NCBI RefSeq assembly: GCF_013001025.1 | Contig: NZ_CP053021.1 | Location: 5,091,001 to 5,155,000 of the forward strand | Direction: 5' to 3' | Origin: Sphingobium yanoikuyae | Lineage (GTDB): Bacteria > Pseudomonadota > Alphaproteobacteria > Sphingomonadales > Sphingomonadaceae | Length of the DNA: 64,000 bases | Part shown: positions 44,872 through 54,243 of the stretch, piece by piece | Layout: each line of letters starts with the position of its first letter | Position numbering within the stretch: the stretch's first letter is position 1 | Position numbers and translations under genes: made by a program | Notes under the pieces: generated by a model | The model's database searches: none | The model's input: the letters and a program-made list of their open reading frames with translations, nothing else | Told to the model about the DNA's origin: nothing

Positions 44872-46173
44872 TCAGGGCGTGGCGCTGGTGCGCCGCGCCC
44901 ACCAGTAGAAGGGCAGGCCGCCCGCCATCAGCAGGAAGCTGGCGCCGCTGGGAATGAGGCCGGCGCCCCATAAAGTCCAGCAGGCATAGGCGAGGCCAAT
45001 CGCCGCCGCCGGCACGGCAATCCGCAGCCGCAGCGCGGCCAGCGCACAACCCACATAGAGCCACAGCGTAGCCGATGTCGCGAGCAGCGCCATGGCGGTG
45101 AACAAGGCCACCAGCCCTTGCAGGCTGTTGGCGACCAGCAGCAGGCTGGCAAGGATGCTCGACAATATCAGTCCGCGCACCGGCGTACCGCGCGCATCCG
45201 TGCCCGCCAGCCAGGCCGGCAGTTCGCCTGCGCGCGCCATCGCCAGCGGCACCTCACCCTGCAACAGGGTCCAGCCATTAAGTGCGCCAAGGCAGCTGAT
45301 GACGACGAAGGTCGCGATCAGGCTGGCGGGACCGGCCGACCAATAATGGGTGACATAGGCGCCGAAGGGCGATCCGGTCTGGCTTTCCGCGCCGGGCAGG
45401 GTGAGTGCGATGCCGGAACAGACGAACAGATAGAGCAGGCCGGTGACGGCCGTGCCGATCATCGTCGCGCGCGGCACGGTGCGGGCGGGATCCTTGACCT
45501 TGTCGGCCGCGACCGAGGCGGATTCGAAACCGAGCAGGGCCCACAGCGTCAGTGCCGCCGCTGCCGTGATGCCGCTGCCGGTAAAGCCCTGGGCCGGGAA
45601 GGGCACGATTTCCGCCGTGCCGCGCCCGATCGTCAGCGCCAGCAGCACCAGCACGACCAGGATCGGCACGACCTTGATGATCGTCGTTACCAGTTGCGCC
45701 GTGCCGGCGGCATGGGCGCCGCGCAGGTTGATCGCGGTGGTCAGCCAGATGAAGCCGATCGAGCAGAGCGCGCCCATGCCCGGCCGGTTCAGCACCGGCA
45801 GCAGGCTGGACAGGTTGGCGGTGGCCGCGACCGCGATCGTCACATTGGTGATGATGATCGACAGCCAGTAGATCCAGCCGATCGCGAAGCCGGCCAACGG
45901 GCCATAGGCGCGCGCGCTCATCTGCGCGGCATTGGCATCGGGCATGGCGACGGTCAGCCGGGCGATCACGAAGGCCAGGATCAAGGAGCCGGCGATGGTG
46001 AACACCCAGGCGGCGACCGCATCCCAGCCGAAGGGGGCGAGCGCAGCGGGCAGCAGGAACACGCCCGATCCGATCATATTGCCCATGACCAGCGCTATGC
46101 AGGCGGCGAGCCCCAGCGTCCGCACCGGGCGGTGGGGGATCACATCCTGTGCCGGCGGCGGGCTGTCCATCAT
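44872..46173 (-). CDS. APC-superfamily amino acid permease
   Basis: Twelve-helix permease of 433 residues, nearest in style to arginine/agmatine-type exchangers. The helix-1 glycine motif VMGNMIGSGVFLLP and the helix-6 region ALTLWALLGFESASV are the substrate-binding segments expected in the superfamily; GWTLLQGEVPLAMARAGELP lies in helix 8-9. Substrate and direction cannot be deduced. Initiation may be at the second Met. Converges with dnaJ (18 bases between stops). Confidence 0.9.
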   Translation of the reverse strand: MMDSPPPAQDVIPHRPVRTLGLAACIALVMGNMIGSGVFLLPAALAPFGWDAVAAWVFTIAGSLILAFVIARLTVAMPDANAAQMSARAYGPLAGFAIGWIYWLSIIITNVTIAVAATANLSSLLPVLNRPGMGALCSIGFIWLTTAINLRGAHAAGTAQLVTTIIKVVPILVVLVLLALTIGRGTAEIVPFPAQGFTGSGITAAAALTLWALLGFESASVAADKVKDPARTVPRATMIGTAVTGLLYLFVCSGIALTLPGAESQTGSPFGAYVTHYWSAGPASLIATFVVISCLGALNGWTLLQGEVPLAMARAGELPAWLAGTDARGTPVRGLILSSILASLLLVANSLQGLVALFTAMALLATSATLWLYVGCALAALRLRIAVPAAAIGLAYACWTLWGAGLIPSGASFLLMAGGLPFYWWARRTSATP

Positions 46174-46292
46174 CCCTGTCTATCGGTGAAAAGGGGGCAG
46201 GGCCAGAGCGGATCGTTGCGCCTTCGTTCGGACTTGCATGGCGGCGCGCTTCGGGTGATCCTTGGCCGAGGACAGGGCAGGAGAGGCGGGAC

Positions 46293-47177
46293 ATGCGACC
46301 GATCGCGATAGGCGTGTTGATGCTTCTGTCCTCGTCGCTCGTCGCAGCCGATGCGGACGATCCGATCGTCGTCACTGCCGCCAAGCTGCGCAAGGTCGGT
46401 ATCGACTATGATGTGCGCGGCCGCGATCTTGTCCGCTGCACGATCACGCGCAGCAGCGGCGAAGATCGGGTCGATCAGGCGATGTGCGAGTTCGTGCGCC
46501 AGTGCGTCGCCGATGGTCATGGCCGACGGCGCGAGGCACAGGCCTGCGTCAGCGACCGGATCGCGGCGCTGGTCGATGCGGATATGGAGGCGGAGGATGT
46601 GGTCCTCGTCCGTCCCGCGGCGCTGGAACAGGCGCGACAACCGGTCGCTTCGGTCGCGCTGCCCGGTCCGCAGATCAGCCTGCCGCCGGCCGAGCGGGAT
46701 GCGGACATCCTCGTGACCGGATCGCGCTACCGGATCAGGCCGGGCCTGTGGGAGATCGAGAAGGGGCGGATGTTCGGCCAGATGGTGGGGTTCAAGTTAC
46801 CGGGTGCTCGTCGGGCCAATGGAACACCGCCCGCGCCACCGGGCTATCGATATCAACTATGCCTCAGCCGTAGTGATGCGGAGACGCTGCAGCAATTTGT
46901 CGATGATCATTTCGAGCGCGAGGGGCTCAAGGGCTGCATGCTGGCACGCATGGAAGTGGAGGAAGGGCGTCTCAGCGTCACCCGATCCTGTCCGTCGCGT
47001 TACGGCACCATGGACATGCGGCTGAGCGCGCGCTTGTCGGCCGACGCGATCGAAGGGGTGATGCTCGCTGCGATCGACATGGATAACGCTCGTGGCGAGG
47101 CGCGATACCTACTCAACGGCCGCCGCATCGGCGAATGCCCGCCCTCCCGGCCCGAAGGCGCGGCAGGGCGGGATTAA
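46293..47177 (+). CDS. Exported DUF3617-like protein
   Basis: A 294-residue protein with a signal peptide (residues 1-21, IAIGVLMLLSSSLVAAD). The C-terminal 120 residues resemble DUF3617: RPGLWEIEKGRMFGQMVG, then YQLCLSRSDAE, GCMLARMEVEEGRLSVTRSC and a closing strand set with SADAIEGVMLAAIDM. The N-terminal region has four Cys in pairs (VRCTITRS, MCEFVRQC, QACVSD) and is not recognised. AGGAGAGG precedes the ATG at 46293. Function unknown. It ends six bases from the convergent acyl-CoA dehydrogenase stop. Confidence 0.8.
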   Translation: MRPIAIGVLMLLSSSLVAADADDPIVVTAAKLRKVGIDYDVRGRDLVRCTITRSSGEDRVDQAMCEFVRQCVADGHGRRREAQACVSDRIAALVDADMEAEDVVLVRPAALEQARQPVASVALPGPQISLPPAERDADILVTGSRYRIRPGLWEIEKGRMFGQMVGFKLPGARRANGTPPAPPGYRYQLCLSRSDAETLQQFVDDHFEREGLKGCMLARMEVEEGRLSVTRSCPSRYGTMDMRLSARLSADAIEGVMLAAIDMDNARGEARYLLNGRRIGECPPSRPEGAAGRD

Positions 47178-47183
47178 GGCTGA

Positions 47184-48986
47184 TTAGGCCGCCAGGAACA
47201 TGTCCGGGTCTAGCGCCATCAGCGTGTCGGCGCCGCCCTCGATCTTGCGGCGGAGCGAACCGGCGTCGGGCATGATGCGCTCGGCAAAGAAGCGCGCGGT
47301 GACCAGCTTGGCTTCCAGGAAGCCGGCATCGCCCTCGCCCGCATCGATCAGGCCGGTGGCGGCCTTCGCCATGCGCAGCCACATCAGGCCGGTGGCGACG
47401 ATGCCCAGGATGTGCATGTAATGATGCGCGCCGGCCCCGGCATTGTCGGGGTTCTTCATCGCGTTCTGCATCAGCCACATGGTCGCCGCTTCAAGCTGGC
47501 CCTTGGCCTTTTCGAGCGCATCGGCGAAGCTCGCCAGCTTCTCGTTGGTCTTGGCCTCGGCGATTTCGGTGGCCAGGATCTTGAGGAAGGCCTGGAGCGC
47601 GCGGCCGCCATTCATCGGCAGCTTGCGGCCGACCAGATCCATCGCCTGCACGCCATTGGTGCCTTCGTAGATCTGGGCGATGCGGGCGTCGCGCACATAC
47701 TGTTCGACGCCATTTTCCCAGATATAGCCATGGCCGCCGAACACCTGCTGGCTGGAGACGGCAACGTCGAAGCCCTTGTCGGTGCCATAGCCCTTGATCA
47801 CCGGGGTCAGCAGCTGCAGCAGATCGTCGGCCGCCTGACGTTCTTCCTCGGTCGCGGCGCTGTGCGACAGGTCATGCTGCAATGCGCCCCACAGGATCAG
47901 CGCGCGCAGGCCCTCGGTCAGCGCCTTGCCTTCCATCAGCATGCGGCGGACATCGGGATGGACGAACAGCGTGTCGGCCTTTTCCTCCGGCTCCTTGGGG
48001 CCGGTGAGCGCGCGGCCCTGGCGACGGTCCTTGGCATAATGGACGGCGTTCTGGAACGCGATCTCGCCCTGGCCCAGACCCTGCAAGCCGACGCCCAGGC
48101 GCGCGGCGTTCATCATGATGAACATGGCGGCCAGCCCCTTATTCTCCTCGCCGACCAGCCAGCCCTTGGCGCCGTCATAGTTCATGACGCAGGTGGCGTT
48201 GCCGTGGATGCCCATCTTGTGTTCGAGCGAGCCGCAGGACACGGCATTGCGATCGCCCAGCGAGCCATCTTCATTGACGATGAACTTGGGCACGACGAAC
48301 AGCGAAATGCCCTTGCTGCTGTCGGGCGCACCCGGCGTCTTGGCGAGGACGAGGTGGATGATATTCTCCGCCAGGTCATGCTCGCCGGCCGAGATGAAGA
48401 TCTTGGTGCCGCTGATCGCGAAGCTGCCATCCCCGTTCGGCACGGCCTTGGTCTTGATGAGGCCGAGGTCAGTGCCGGAATGGGGCTCGGTCAGGTTCAT
48501 CGTGCCGGTCCAGACGCCCGACACCATGTTGGGCAGATAGGTGGCCTTCTGCTCGTCGCTGCCCTTGGCGATCAGCGCGGCGATCGCGCCGGCGGTCAGG
48601 CCATGATACATTTCGAACGCCTGGTTGGCCGACAGCACATATTCGGTGACAGCGGTGGCGACGACATTGGGCAGGCCCTGGCCGCCAAATTCGGTCGGCG
48701 CGTGCAGCGTGGTCCAGCCGCCCTCGACAAACTGGTCATAGGCCGCCTTGAAGCCGGTCGGCGTGGTGACGCTGCCGTCGGCATGACGGGTACAGCCTTC
48801 CTTGTCGCCCACGGCGTTGATCGGGAACAGCACTTCCGACGCGATCTTGCCGCCTTCGGTCAGGATCGCCTCGACCAGGTCGGGGGTCGCATTCTCGAAA
48901 CCGGGCAGATTGGCGTAGCGCTCCAGCCCGACGACATGGTCGAGCACGAAGCGGGTGTCGCGGACAGGGGCGTTGTAGCTGGGCAT
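47184..48986 (-). CDS. Acyl-CoA dehydrogenase (DmdC-like, 600 aa)
   Basis: FAD-dependent acyl-CoA dehydrogenase of the long 600-residue group that includes 3-methylmercaptopropionyl-CoA dehydrogenase (DmdC). Core motifs are [16 protein letters not shown] (flavin contact), [16 protein letters not shown], and the base Glu in [12 protein letters not shown]. The N-terminal [15 protein letters not shown] and the C-terminal helical extension ([20 protein letters not shown]) are typical of this group. The exact acyl substrate is unknown. Downstream of a MerR regulator gene by 57 bases, probably co-transcribed. Confidence 0.92.
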   Translation of the reverse strand: MPSYNAPVRDTRFVLDHVVGLERYANLPGFENATPDLVEAILTEGGKIASEVLFPINAVGDKEGCTRHADGSVTTPTGFKAAYDQFVEGGWTTLHAPTEFGGQGLPNVVATAVTEYVLSANQAFEMYHGLTAGAIAALIAKGSDEQKATYLPNMVSGVWTGTMNLTEPHSGTDLGLIKTKAVPNGDGSFAISGTKIFISAGEHDLAENIIHLVLAKTPGAPDSSKGISLFVVPKFIVNEDGSLGDRNAVSCGSLEHKMGIHGNATCVMNYDGAKGWLVGEENKGLAAMFIMMNAARLGVGLQGLGQGEIAFQNAVHYAKDRRQGRALTGPKEPEEKADTLFVHPDVRRMLMEGKALTEGLRALILWGALQHDLSHSAATEEERQAADDLLQLLTPVIKGYGTDKGFDVAVSSQQVFGGHGYIWENGVEQYVRDARIAQIYEGTNGVQAMDLVGRKLPMNGGRALQAFLKILATEIAEAKTNEKLASFADALEKAKGQLEAATMWLMQNAMKNPDNAGAGAHHYMHILGIVATGLMWLRMAKAATGLIDAGEGDAGFLEAKLVTARFFAERIMPDAGSLRRKIEGGADTLMALDPDMFLAA

Positions 48987-49043
48987 GAATCTTCTCCAGG
49001 CGTTTTTGTTCTGCTGCGGGGGAACCGACGATGCGGCTCCGGC

Positions 49044-49451
49044 TTATTTCTCGATCGTTCCGATGAAGCTCGCCAGTTCGGCGATGGCGGCATCGATATC
49101 GTCCTTCTGGCGGGTCAGAAGGTCGATGCGCGCGCGGCACTTGTCGATCGTCACGCGGCGCTGTTCCTCATGCCCCTCGTCGGCGTCGTAGAGGTCGATC
49201 ATCTCGCGAATATCGTTGAGGCTGAAGCCCACGCGCTTGCCGCGCAGGATCCAGGCAAGGCGGGCGCGGTCGCGGCGCGAATAGACGCGGGCCAGGCCCT
49301 GGCGCTCCGGTGCGATCAGCCCTTCATCCTCATAGAAGCGCAGGGCACGGGCGGTGACGCCGAACTCCTCGCTGAGGTCGGTGATGCTGTAGCTCTGCTG
49401 GTCACGGTCATCGGGAAGCTCGATGCCGGCAATGCTGGTGCGCGTGTTCAT
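49044..49451 (-). CDS. MerR-family regulator (LiuR-like)
   Basis: A 135-residue regulator: MerR winged helix (YSITDLSEEFGVTARALRFY, EDEGLIAPERQGLARVYSRRD) and a coiled-coil dimer helix (VTIDKCRARIDLLTRQKDDI). It lacks the C-terminal Cys of metal sensors, so it resembles the LiuR group controlling acyl-CoA and branched-chain catabolism; the dehydrogenase gene downstream supports that. Starts at 49451 or two codons earlier are both possible. An ACGT-based dyad lies 19-36 bases upstream. Confidence 0.9.
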   Translation of the reverse strand: MNTRTSIAGIELPDDRDQQSYSITDLSEEFGVTARALRFYEDEGLIAPERQGLARVYSRRDRARLAWILRGKRVGFSLNDIREMIDLYDADEGHEEQRRVTIDKCRARIDLLTRQKDDIDAAIAELASFIGTIEK

Positions 49452-49469
49452 GAGCAAAGACTATGACGG

Positions 49470-49487
49470 CTTTACGTTTACGTCAAG
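49470..49487. promoter_or_regulatory. MerR-type operator dyad CTTTACGTTTACGTCAAG
   Basis: Eighteen bases with 14 symmetrical positions (CTTnACGTnnACGTnAAG). On the minus strand it overlaps a TTGACG -35 element and the spacer, with TAGTCT a plausible -10 after 17 bases, so it sits in the typical MerR-activated position before the regulator gene. Confidence 0.65.
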
Positions 49488-49569
49488 GTTAGAAGATGCG
49501 CAGGACGATCGGCCGTGCCACGGCCTCGGGGAATAGCATTTCGGGCGATTTGCGACTATGGGCGGCGCC

Positions 49570-51192
49570 ATGATCCGTCTTTCCGGTTTGAAACTGCCCC
49601 TCGACCATTCGGCCGAGGCGATGCCCGTCGCCATCTGCGAACGCCTGGGGCTGGAGCCGCAGCAACTGCTTGGCCACAGCGTCGTGCGGCGCGGCAATGA
49701 TGCGCGCCGCCGCAGCGCGATCCAGCTGGTCTATACGCTCGACATCGACGTGGCCGACGAGGCCGCGGTGCTGGAGCGCTTTGCCAAGGACCATGATGTC
49801 CGGCCGACGCCCGACACCAGCTACAAGTTCGTCGCCCATGTGCCCGACGGCTGGCAGGGCAAGCGCCCGGTGGTGATCGGGGCGGGGCCGTGCGGCCTGT
49901 TCGCCGGCCTGATCCTGGCGCAGATGGGGTTCAAGCCGATCATCCTGGATCGCGGCAAGGTGGTGCGCGAGCGGACCAAGGACACCTGGGGCCTGTGGCG
50001 CCGGGCCGAACTCAACCCCGATTCCAATGTCCAGTTCGGCGAGGGGGGCGCCGGTACCTTCTCCGACGGCAAGCTCTATTGCCGGGTGAAGGATCCCCGC
50101 TTCCTGGGCCGCAAGGTGCTGGAGGAGTTCGTCGCCGCCGGCGCACCCGACGATATCTTGTGGGAAGCGCACCCCCATATCGGCACTTTCCGCCTGGTCT
50201 CGATGGTCGAAGCGATGCGCAAGCAGATCGAGTCGCTCGGCGGCGAATATCGCTGGCAGCACCGCGTCGACGATCTGGTGCTGGAACGGCAGGGCGACGG
50301 CACGCAGAAATTGCGCGGGCTGGTGCTGCATGACGGCAGCGTGATCGAGGCGGATCATGTGGTGATGGCGGTGGGCCACAGCGCCCGCCCGACCTTCGAG
50401 ATGCTGCACGGCAAGGGCGTGCATATCGAACCCAAGCCCTTCTCGATCGGCGTGCGGATCGAGCATCCGCAAAGCTGGGTCGACAAGGCGCGCTATGGCA
50501 ATTGCGCCGGCCATCCCGATTTGGGTGCGGCGGCCTATAGCCTCGCCCATCATTGCGCCAATGGGCGGACCGTCTACAGCTTCTGCATGTGTCCGGGTGG
50601 CCGGGTGGTCGCCGCCACTTCGGAGGAAGGGCGCGTCGTCACCAATGGCATGAGCCAGTATAGCCGCGCCGAATTCAACGCCAATTCGGGGCTGGTCGTC
50701 GGCATCGATCCGGCGCGCGATTTCCCGGAGGGGCCATTGGCCGGGATCGAACTGCAGCGCCATTGGGAAAGCCTGGCCTATGTCGCGGGCGGTTCTTCCT
50801 ATTGGGCGCCGGGGCAGACGGTGGGCGACTTCCTCGCGCATCGGCCTTCGACCCAGCTGGGATCGGTCGTGCCCTCCTACAAGCCGGGGGTCACGCCGAC
50901 CGACCTGTCGCTCTGCCTGCCCGACTATGTGATCGAGGCGTTTCATGAGGCGCTGCCGGCCTTTGGTCGCCAGATCGCCCGCTATGACGATCCCGACGCG
51001 GTGATGACCGGCGTGGAAACCCGCACCTCCTCGCCGATCCGCATCACGCGCGGCAAGGATTTTCAGAGCCTCAACGTTGCCGGCCTCTACCCGGCGGGCG
51101 AGGGCGCGGGCTATGCCGGGGGTATCCTCTCGGCGGCGATCGACGGCATCAAGGTGGCCGAGGCGGTGGCGGTTCAGATGGTCCAGTCCTGA
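49570..51192 (+). CDS. FAD-dependent oxidoreductase (NAD(P)/FAD family)
   Basis: Flavoprotein of about 540 residues. An N-terminal domain (about 1-95, AEAMPVAICERLGL, SAIQLVYTLDIDV) precedes the Rossmann dinucleotide-binding segment VVIGAGPCGLFAGLILAQMG near residue 100. The region VQFGEGGAGTFSDGKLY and the C-terminal GLYPAGEGAGYAGGILSAAI complete the FAD site. This family is widespread and of uncertain substrate. Start at 49570 (MIRLSGLKLPL) matches the expected family N-terminus; 49558 is an alternative and neither has a clear ribosome site. Confidence 0.87.
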   Translation: MIRLSGLKLPLDHSAEAMPVAICERLGLEPQQLLGHSVVRRGNDARRRSAIQLVYTLDIDVADEAAVLERFAKDHDVRPTPDTSYKFVAHVPDGWQGKRPVVIGAGPCGLFAGLILAQMGFKPIILDRGKVVRERTKDTWGLWRRAELNPDSNVQFGEGGAGTFSDGKLYCRVKDPRFLGRKVLEEFVAAGAPDDILWEAHPHIGTFRLVSMVEAMRKQIESLGGEYRWQHRVDDLVLERQGDGTQKLRGLVLHDGSVIEADHVVMAVGHSARPTFEMLHGKGVHIEPKPFSIGVRIEHPQSWVDKARYGNCAGHPDLGAAAYSLAHHCANGRTVYSFCMCPGGRVVAATSEEGRVVTNGMSQYSRAEFNANSGLVVGIDPARDFPEGPLAGIELQRHWESLAYVAGGSSYWAPGQTVGDFLAHRPSTQLGSVVPSYKPGVTPTDLSLCLPDYVIEAFHEALPAFGRQIARYDDPDAVMTGVETRTSSPIRITRGKDFQSLNVAGLYPAGEGAGYAGGILSAAIDGIKVAEAVAVQMVQS

Positions 51193-51310
51193 TCTGCGAC
51201 GGGTTTGACATCGCCCGGTCATGAAGCCGTCACGGCCCTGACCCGTCTTCGTCCCTTCGGCGTCATCGCACCGTCAATCCAGCGTAACGGGCGGGCGCTA
51301 TTGCGGCGCC

Positions 51311-52342
51311 ATGCTGAACCCGATCGACCGTTGCATGCGCATCTCCCCGGCCGACAAGGCCCGGCTGCGCCTCCTGTTCCTGGCCAAACATGCCTGCAAG
51401 GGCGGCGGCGCCGACAGCGTGGATGGCAATCATGCCGTCTATCATCATGAGATGCGATCGACGCTGGAGGCGATCGGCCTCCATGTCGCGGTCGCCGACA
51501 GCTATGATGCGCTGTTCGACAAGCCCGATGTCGACTTCGTCGTCACCCTGCTCAATCGCGGCGGCTTCCAGAATAGCGAGATGCTGGCGCCGCTCCTGCT
51601 GTCCTGGCGCGGCGTGCCCTTCCTGGGCGCTAGTCCGATCCTGCGCGGTGTGTCGGACGACAAATATCTCTCCAAGCTGATCGCCCGCGCCCATGGCGTG
51701 CCGACCATGCCAGCGCGCATCCTGCGCCGCGGCGCGATGCCGGCCGGCCCGGAATTTCAGGCGGAACGGCTGGTGGTGAAGCCCAACGCGTCCTCGGCCT
51801 CCTGGGGCCTCGCAATGGTCGACAGCTGGGCGGAGGCCCATGCCCATGCCGATCATCTCCATGGCCTGGGCCATGACGTGCTGGTCGAGGCCTGGGCGCC
51901 CTTGCTCGACGTGGCCGTGCCGGTCGTCGGCGGCAGCGGTGGCCAGCCCTGGATTCTCCCGCCGATGATGTATGTGCCGGCCGATCCGCATCGCGAACGC
52001 AGCTATGAGGAGAAGCGCGGCTTGATCGATGCGGGCGATGATCCGCTGATCCTGGTCGAGGACCATGACCTGCGGACGCGGCTGGAGGATATGACCCGCC
52101 GCCTGCTGCCCGAACTCTGGCCGTTCGACTATGGCCGGTTCGAGTATCGCTACGATCCGGCGTCGGGCGAGCTGCTGTTCATGGAAGTGAACCTGTCCTG
52201 CAATCTCTGGTCGAAGAAGACGATCTCGCGCTCGGCCGCGTCGATCGGCGTCGATCATCAGAGCCTGGTCGAAACCATCGTCGCGCACAGCCTGGCCCGC
52301 CATGGCCTGCTGACCGAAATGCCGGTGCTGGAGGCTGCCTGA
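51311..52342 (+). CDS. ATP-grasp ligase, D-Ala-D-Ala-ligase-like
   Basis: A 343-residue ATP-grasp protein of the D-alanine ligase/carboxylate-amine ligase type. An N-terminal pre-ATP domain (LFLAKHACKGGG, HHEMRSTLEAIGL, VVTLLNRGG) is followed by an ATP-binding region (VVKPNASSASWGLAM with the phosphate-loop Ser, VLVEAWAP) and the metal-binding FMEVNLSCN near residue 290. It would couple a carboxylate to an amine with ATP hydrolysis, forming a peptide-like bond. First gene of a four-gene operon whose genes overlap or nearly touch. Specific substrates are unknown. Confidence 0.85.
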   Translation: MLNPIDRCMRISPADKARLRLLFLAKHACKGGGADSVDGNHAVYHHEMRSTLEAIGLHVAVADSYDALFDKPDVDFVVTLLNRGGFQNSEMLAPLLLSWRGVPFLGASPILRGVSDDKYLSKLIARAHGVPTMPARILRRGAMPAGPEFQAERLVVKPNASSASWGLAMVDSWAEAHAHADHLHGLGHDVLVEAWAPLLDVAVPVVGGSGGQPWILPPMMYVPADPHRERSYEEKRGLIDAGDDPLILVEDHDLRTRLEDMTRRLLPELWPFDYGRFEYRYDPASGELLFMEVNLSCNLWSKKTISRSAASIGVDHQSLVETIVAHSLARHGLLTEMPVLEAA

Positions 52343-53148
52343 TGCCGGGGACAGCGACGGCACTGGTATTGGCCGGCAAGCGCGATGGAGCGACCGATCC
52401 GCTCGCGCTGGCAGCAGATGTCACGCATAAATGCCTTGTCCCGGTCGCTGGCCAGCCGATGCTGGTTCATGTGATCGAGGCGCTGGCGGCCAGCCCGCGC
52501 ATTGGCGAAATCCGGGTCGCGATTGAGGATGTGGCGGTGCTCGATGCCCTGCCGCAACTGCGCGGCCTGCGGAACACCGGGCGGCTGGTCGCGATTCCGG
52601 CCCGGCCCAATCTGGTCGATTCCGTGCTGGCCGCAGCCGACGGCGCGCGCTTCCCGCTGCTCATCACCACCGCCGACAATGTGCTGCTGACGCCCGATGC
52701 ACTGGCCGAGATGCTGGACGGTTGCGCGGCGCAAGGGGCTAATGCCGGCGTCGCTTTCACCCGCCGCGCGTCGGTGCTGGCGGCCCATCCGCAGGGGCAG
52801 CGCAAATTCTATCGCTTCGCCGACGACGAATTTTCCAACTGCAACACCTATTGGCTGAAGGATGCAAAGGCGCTGGCAGCGGCCGAGACCTTCCGCTCGG
52901 GCGGGCAGTTCGTGAAGCATCCGATGCGGATCATCGGCGCCTTCGGCCTGATCAACCTGATCCGTTTCCGCTTCGGCATCGGCACGCTGGGCCAGGCCTT
53001 TGCGCGCTTTTCCCGCCGCTTCCGCATGGTGATCGCGCCGGTGATCCTGAGCGACGGTGCGGTCGCGATCGACGTCGACAATGCGCGCAGCCATGGCGTG
53101 GCAAGCGAATTGCTGGAGCGGCGGCTGGCGCGGGTCGAGGCGGCCTGA
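52342..53148 (+). CDS. Nucleotidyltransferase (MobA/GlmU-like)
   Basis: A 268-residue NTP-transferase-fold protein. The P-loop-like opening TALVLAGKRDGATDP, then KCLVPVAGQPMLVHVIEAL and the metal Asp in LLITTADNVLL are typical of sugar-nucleotide or cofactor nucleotidyltransferases. A C-terminal region (FGLINLIRFRFGIGTLG, basic RRFRMV) is not assigned. Starts on the last base of the preceding stop (TGATG). May activate a sugar or alcohol phosphate for the glycosyltransferase two genes downstream. Confidence 0.83.
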   Translation: MPGTATALVLAGKRDGATDPLALAADVTHKCLVPVAGQPMLVHVIEALAASPRIGEIRVAIEDVAVLDALPQLRGLRNTGRLVAIPARPNLVDSVLAAADGARFPLLITTADNVLLTPDALAEMLDGCAAQGANAGVAFTRRASVLAAHPQGQRKFYRFADDEFSNCNTYWLKDAKALAAAETFRSGGQFVKHPMRIIGAFGLINLIRFRFGIGTLGQAFARFSRRFRMVIAPVILSDGAVAIDVDNARSHGVASELLERRLARVEAA

Positions 53149-53151
53149 CCC

Positions 53152-54243
53152 TTGTTCACGTTGCGTGCGTTGCCCCCGGCCGACGGCAATGTCCTGCTGG
53201 CGGCCTATCATGACGGATTGCGTCGCCACTGGCCGCTGGGCCGGCGAACGGTTGCGCGGCTGATCGCGGCGAGCGGGCGCAGCGGCTGGGCGGCATCGGA
53301 ACGACGCTTGCTGTGCGAGACGGTGCGGGCGCAGGGGCTCAGCATGCGCGATCGCAAGGGGCTGCATCGGCTGCTCAATCCCGGTGCCTTTCCGGCCGAG
53401 GCCAATCCGCTCAAGAACAAGCAGCTTTTCGCCCGCCATGCCGCTGCCGCCGGCCTGCCGGTGCCCGACAGTTTCGCGCTGGAGACGAGTGATATCGCCA
53501 GCTGGCTGCACGGCCAGAGCGTCATCATCGCCAAGCCCAGCTATTGCTCCAAGGGGCAGGGTGTGGTGCGCTTCGAAAAGAAGGGCGGACGCTGGGAAGG
53601 GGCCGAAGGGCCGATCGCCGACGACGCGCTGCGCGCGCGCCTGCTGGCGCTGTGGGCGGCCGGCGGGGTGATCCAGCGCTGCCTGGCTACCCATGAAGCG
53701 CTGGCGGACATGTCGCCGGGCGCGCTGCCGACCTTGCGCGTGGTCACCTGCCTGGACGAGGTTGGCACGCCCGAGGCCTGCGCGCTGGCGCTGCGCCTGT
53801 CGGCCGGCGGCGGGCGCCCTGTGGATAATTTCAACGCCGGCAATCTGGTGCTGTCGGTCGATGCCGACGGGCATTGCGGGCCGGTGTGGCAGGCGGGACC
53901 GGACGGCGCGCCGATCCGCTGTGACCGGCATCCGCTGACCGGCGCACTTATCAGCGGCCGGCCGGTGCCTGATCTGGATGCCGCCGTGGCGCTGGCGCTG
54001 CGGGCGCATCTCGCTTTCCGATCGGGCTTTACCGTGATCGGCTGGGATGTTGGCCTGACGCCGGACGGCCCGGTGCTGGTCGAAGGCAACTGGAACCCCG
54101 GCACCGACATCATGCAACTGGTGAGCGGCCGGGGGCTGGCCGACAGCCGGCTGGGCGCGCTTTACTGCCATCATCTGCGCCATCTGCCGCCGCAGCGCTG
54201 GCAGGCGGCCGGCGCGATCGAGCGCGACCCGCGCCGGGCGTGA
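53152..54243 (+). CDS. Sugar-transfer-associated ATP-grasp protein
   Basis: A 363-residue ATP-grasp protein matching the sugar-transfer-associated group, which is found beside glycosyltransferases in exopolysaccharide loci. Visible motifs are NPLKNKQLFARHAAAAGLPV, IIAKPSYCSKGQGVVRF (ATP loop), LPTLRVVTCLDE, FNAGNLVLSVDADG and the metal-binding LVEGNWNPGTD. The start is a TTG at 53152, three bases after the preceding stop; no in-frame ATG exists until far inside the conserved region. Overlaps the next gene by four bases (GTGA). Confidence 0.83.
   Translation: MFTLRALPPADGNVLLAAYHDGLRRHWPLGRRTVARLIAASGRSGWAASERRLLCETVRAQGLSMRDRKGLHRLLNPGAFPAEANPLKNKQLFARHAAAAGLPVPDSFALETSDIASWLHGQSVIIAKPSYCSKGQGVVRFEKKGGRWEGAEGPIADDALRARLLALWAAGGVIQRCLATHEALADMSPGALPTLRVVTCLDEVGTPEACALALRLSAGGGRPVDNFNAGNLVLSVDADGHCGPVWQAGPDGAPIRCDRHPLTGALISGRPVPDLDAAVALALRAHLAFRSGFTVIGWDVGLTPDGPVLVEGNWNPGTDIMQLVSGRGLADSRLGALYCHHLRHLPPQRWQAAGAIERDPRRA

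Noticed and set aside
47412..49466. 684-codon open frame antisense to the acyl-CoA dehydrogenase and MerR genes
   Set aside because: Covers two well-supported genes and the operator; no motif or start signal.
52258..54183. 641-codon open frame antisense to the ATP-grasp operon
   Set aside because: Antisense to three genes with clear motifs; Gln/Arg-rich shadow composition.
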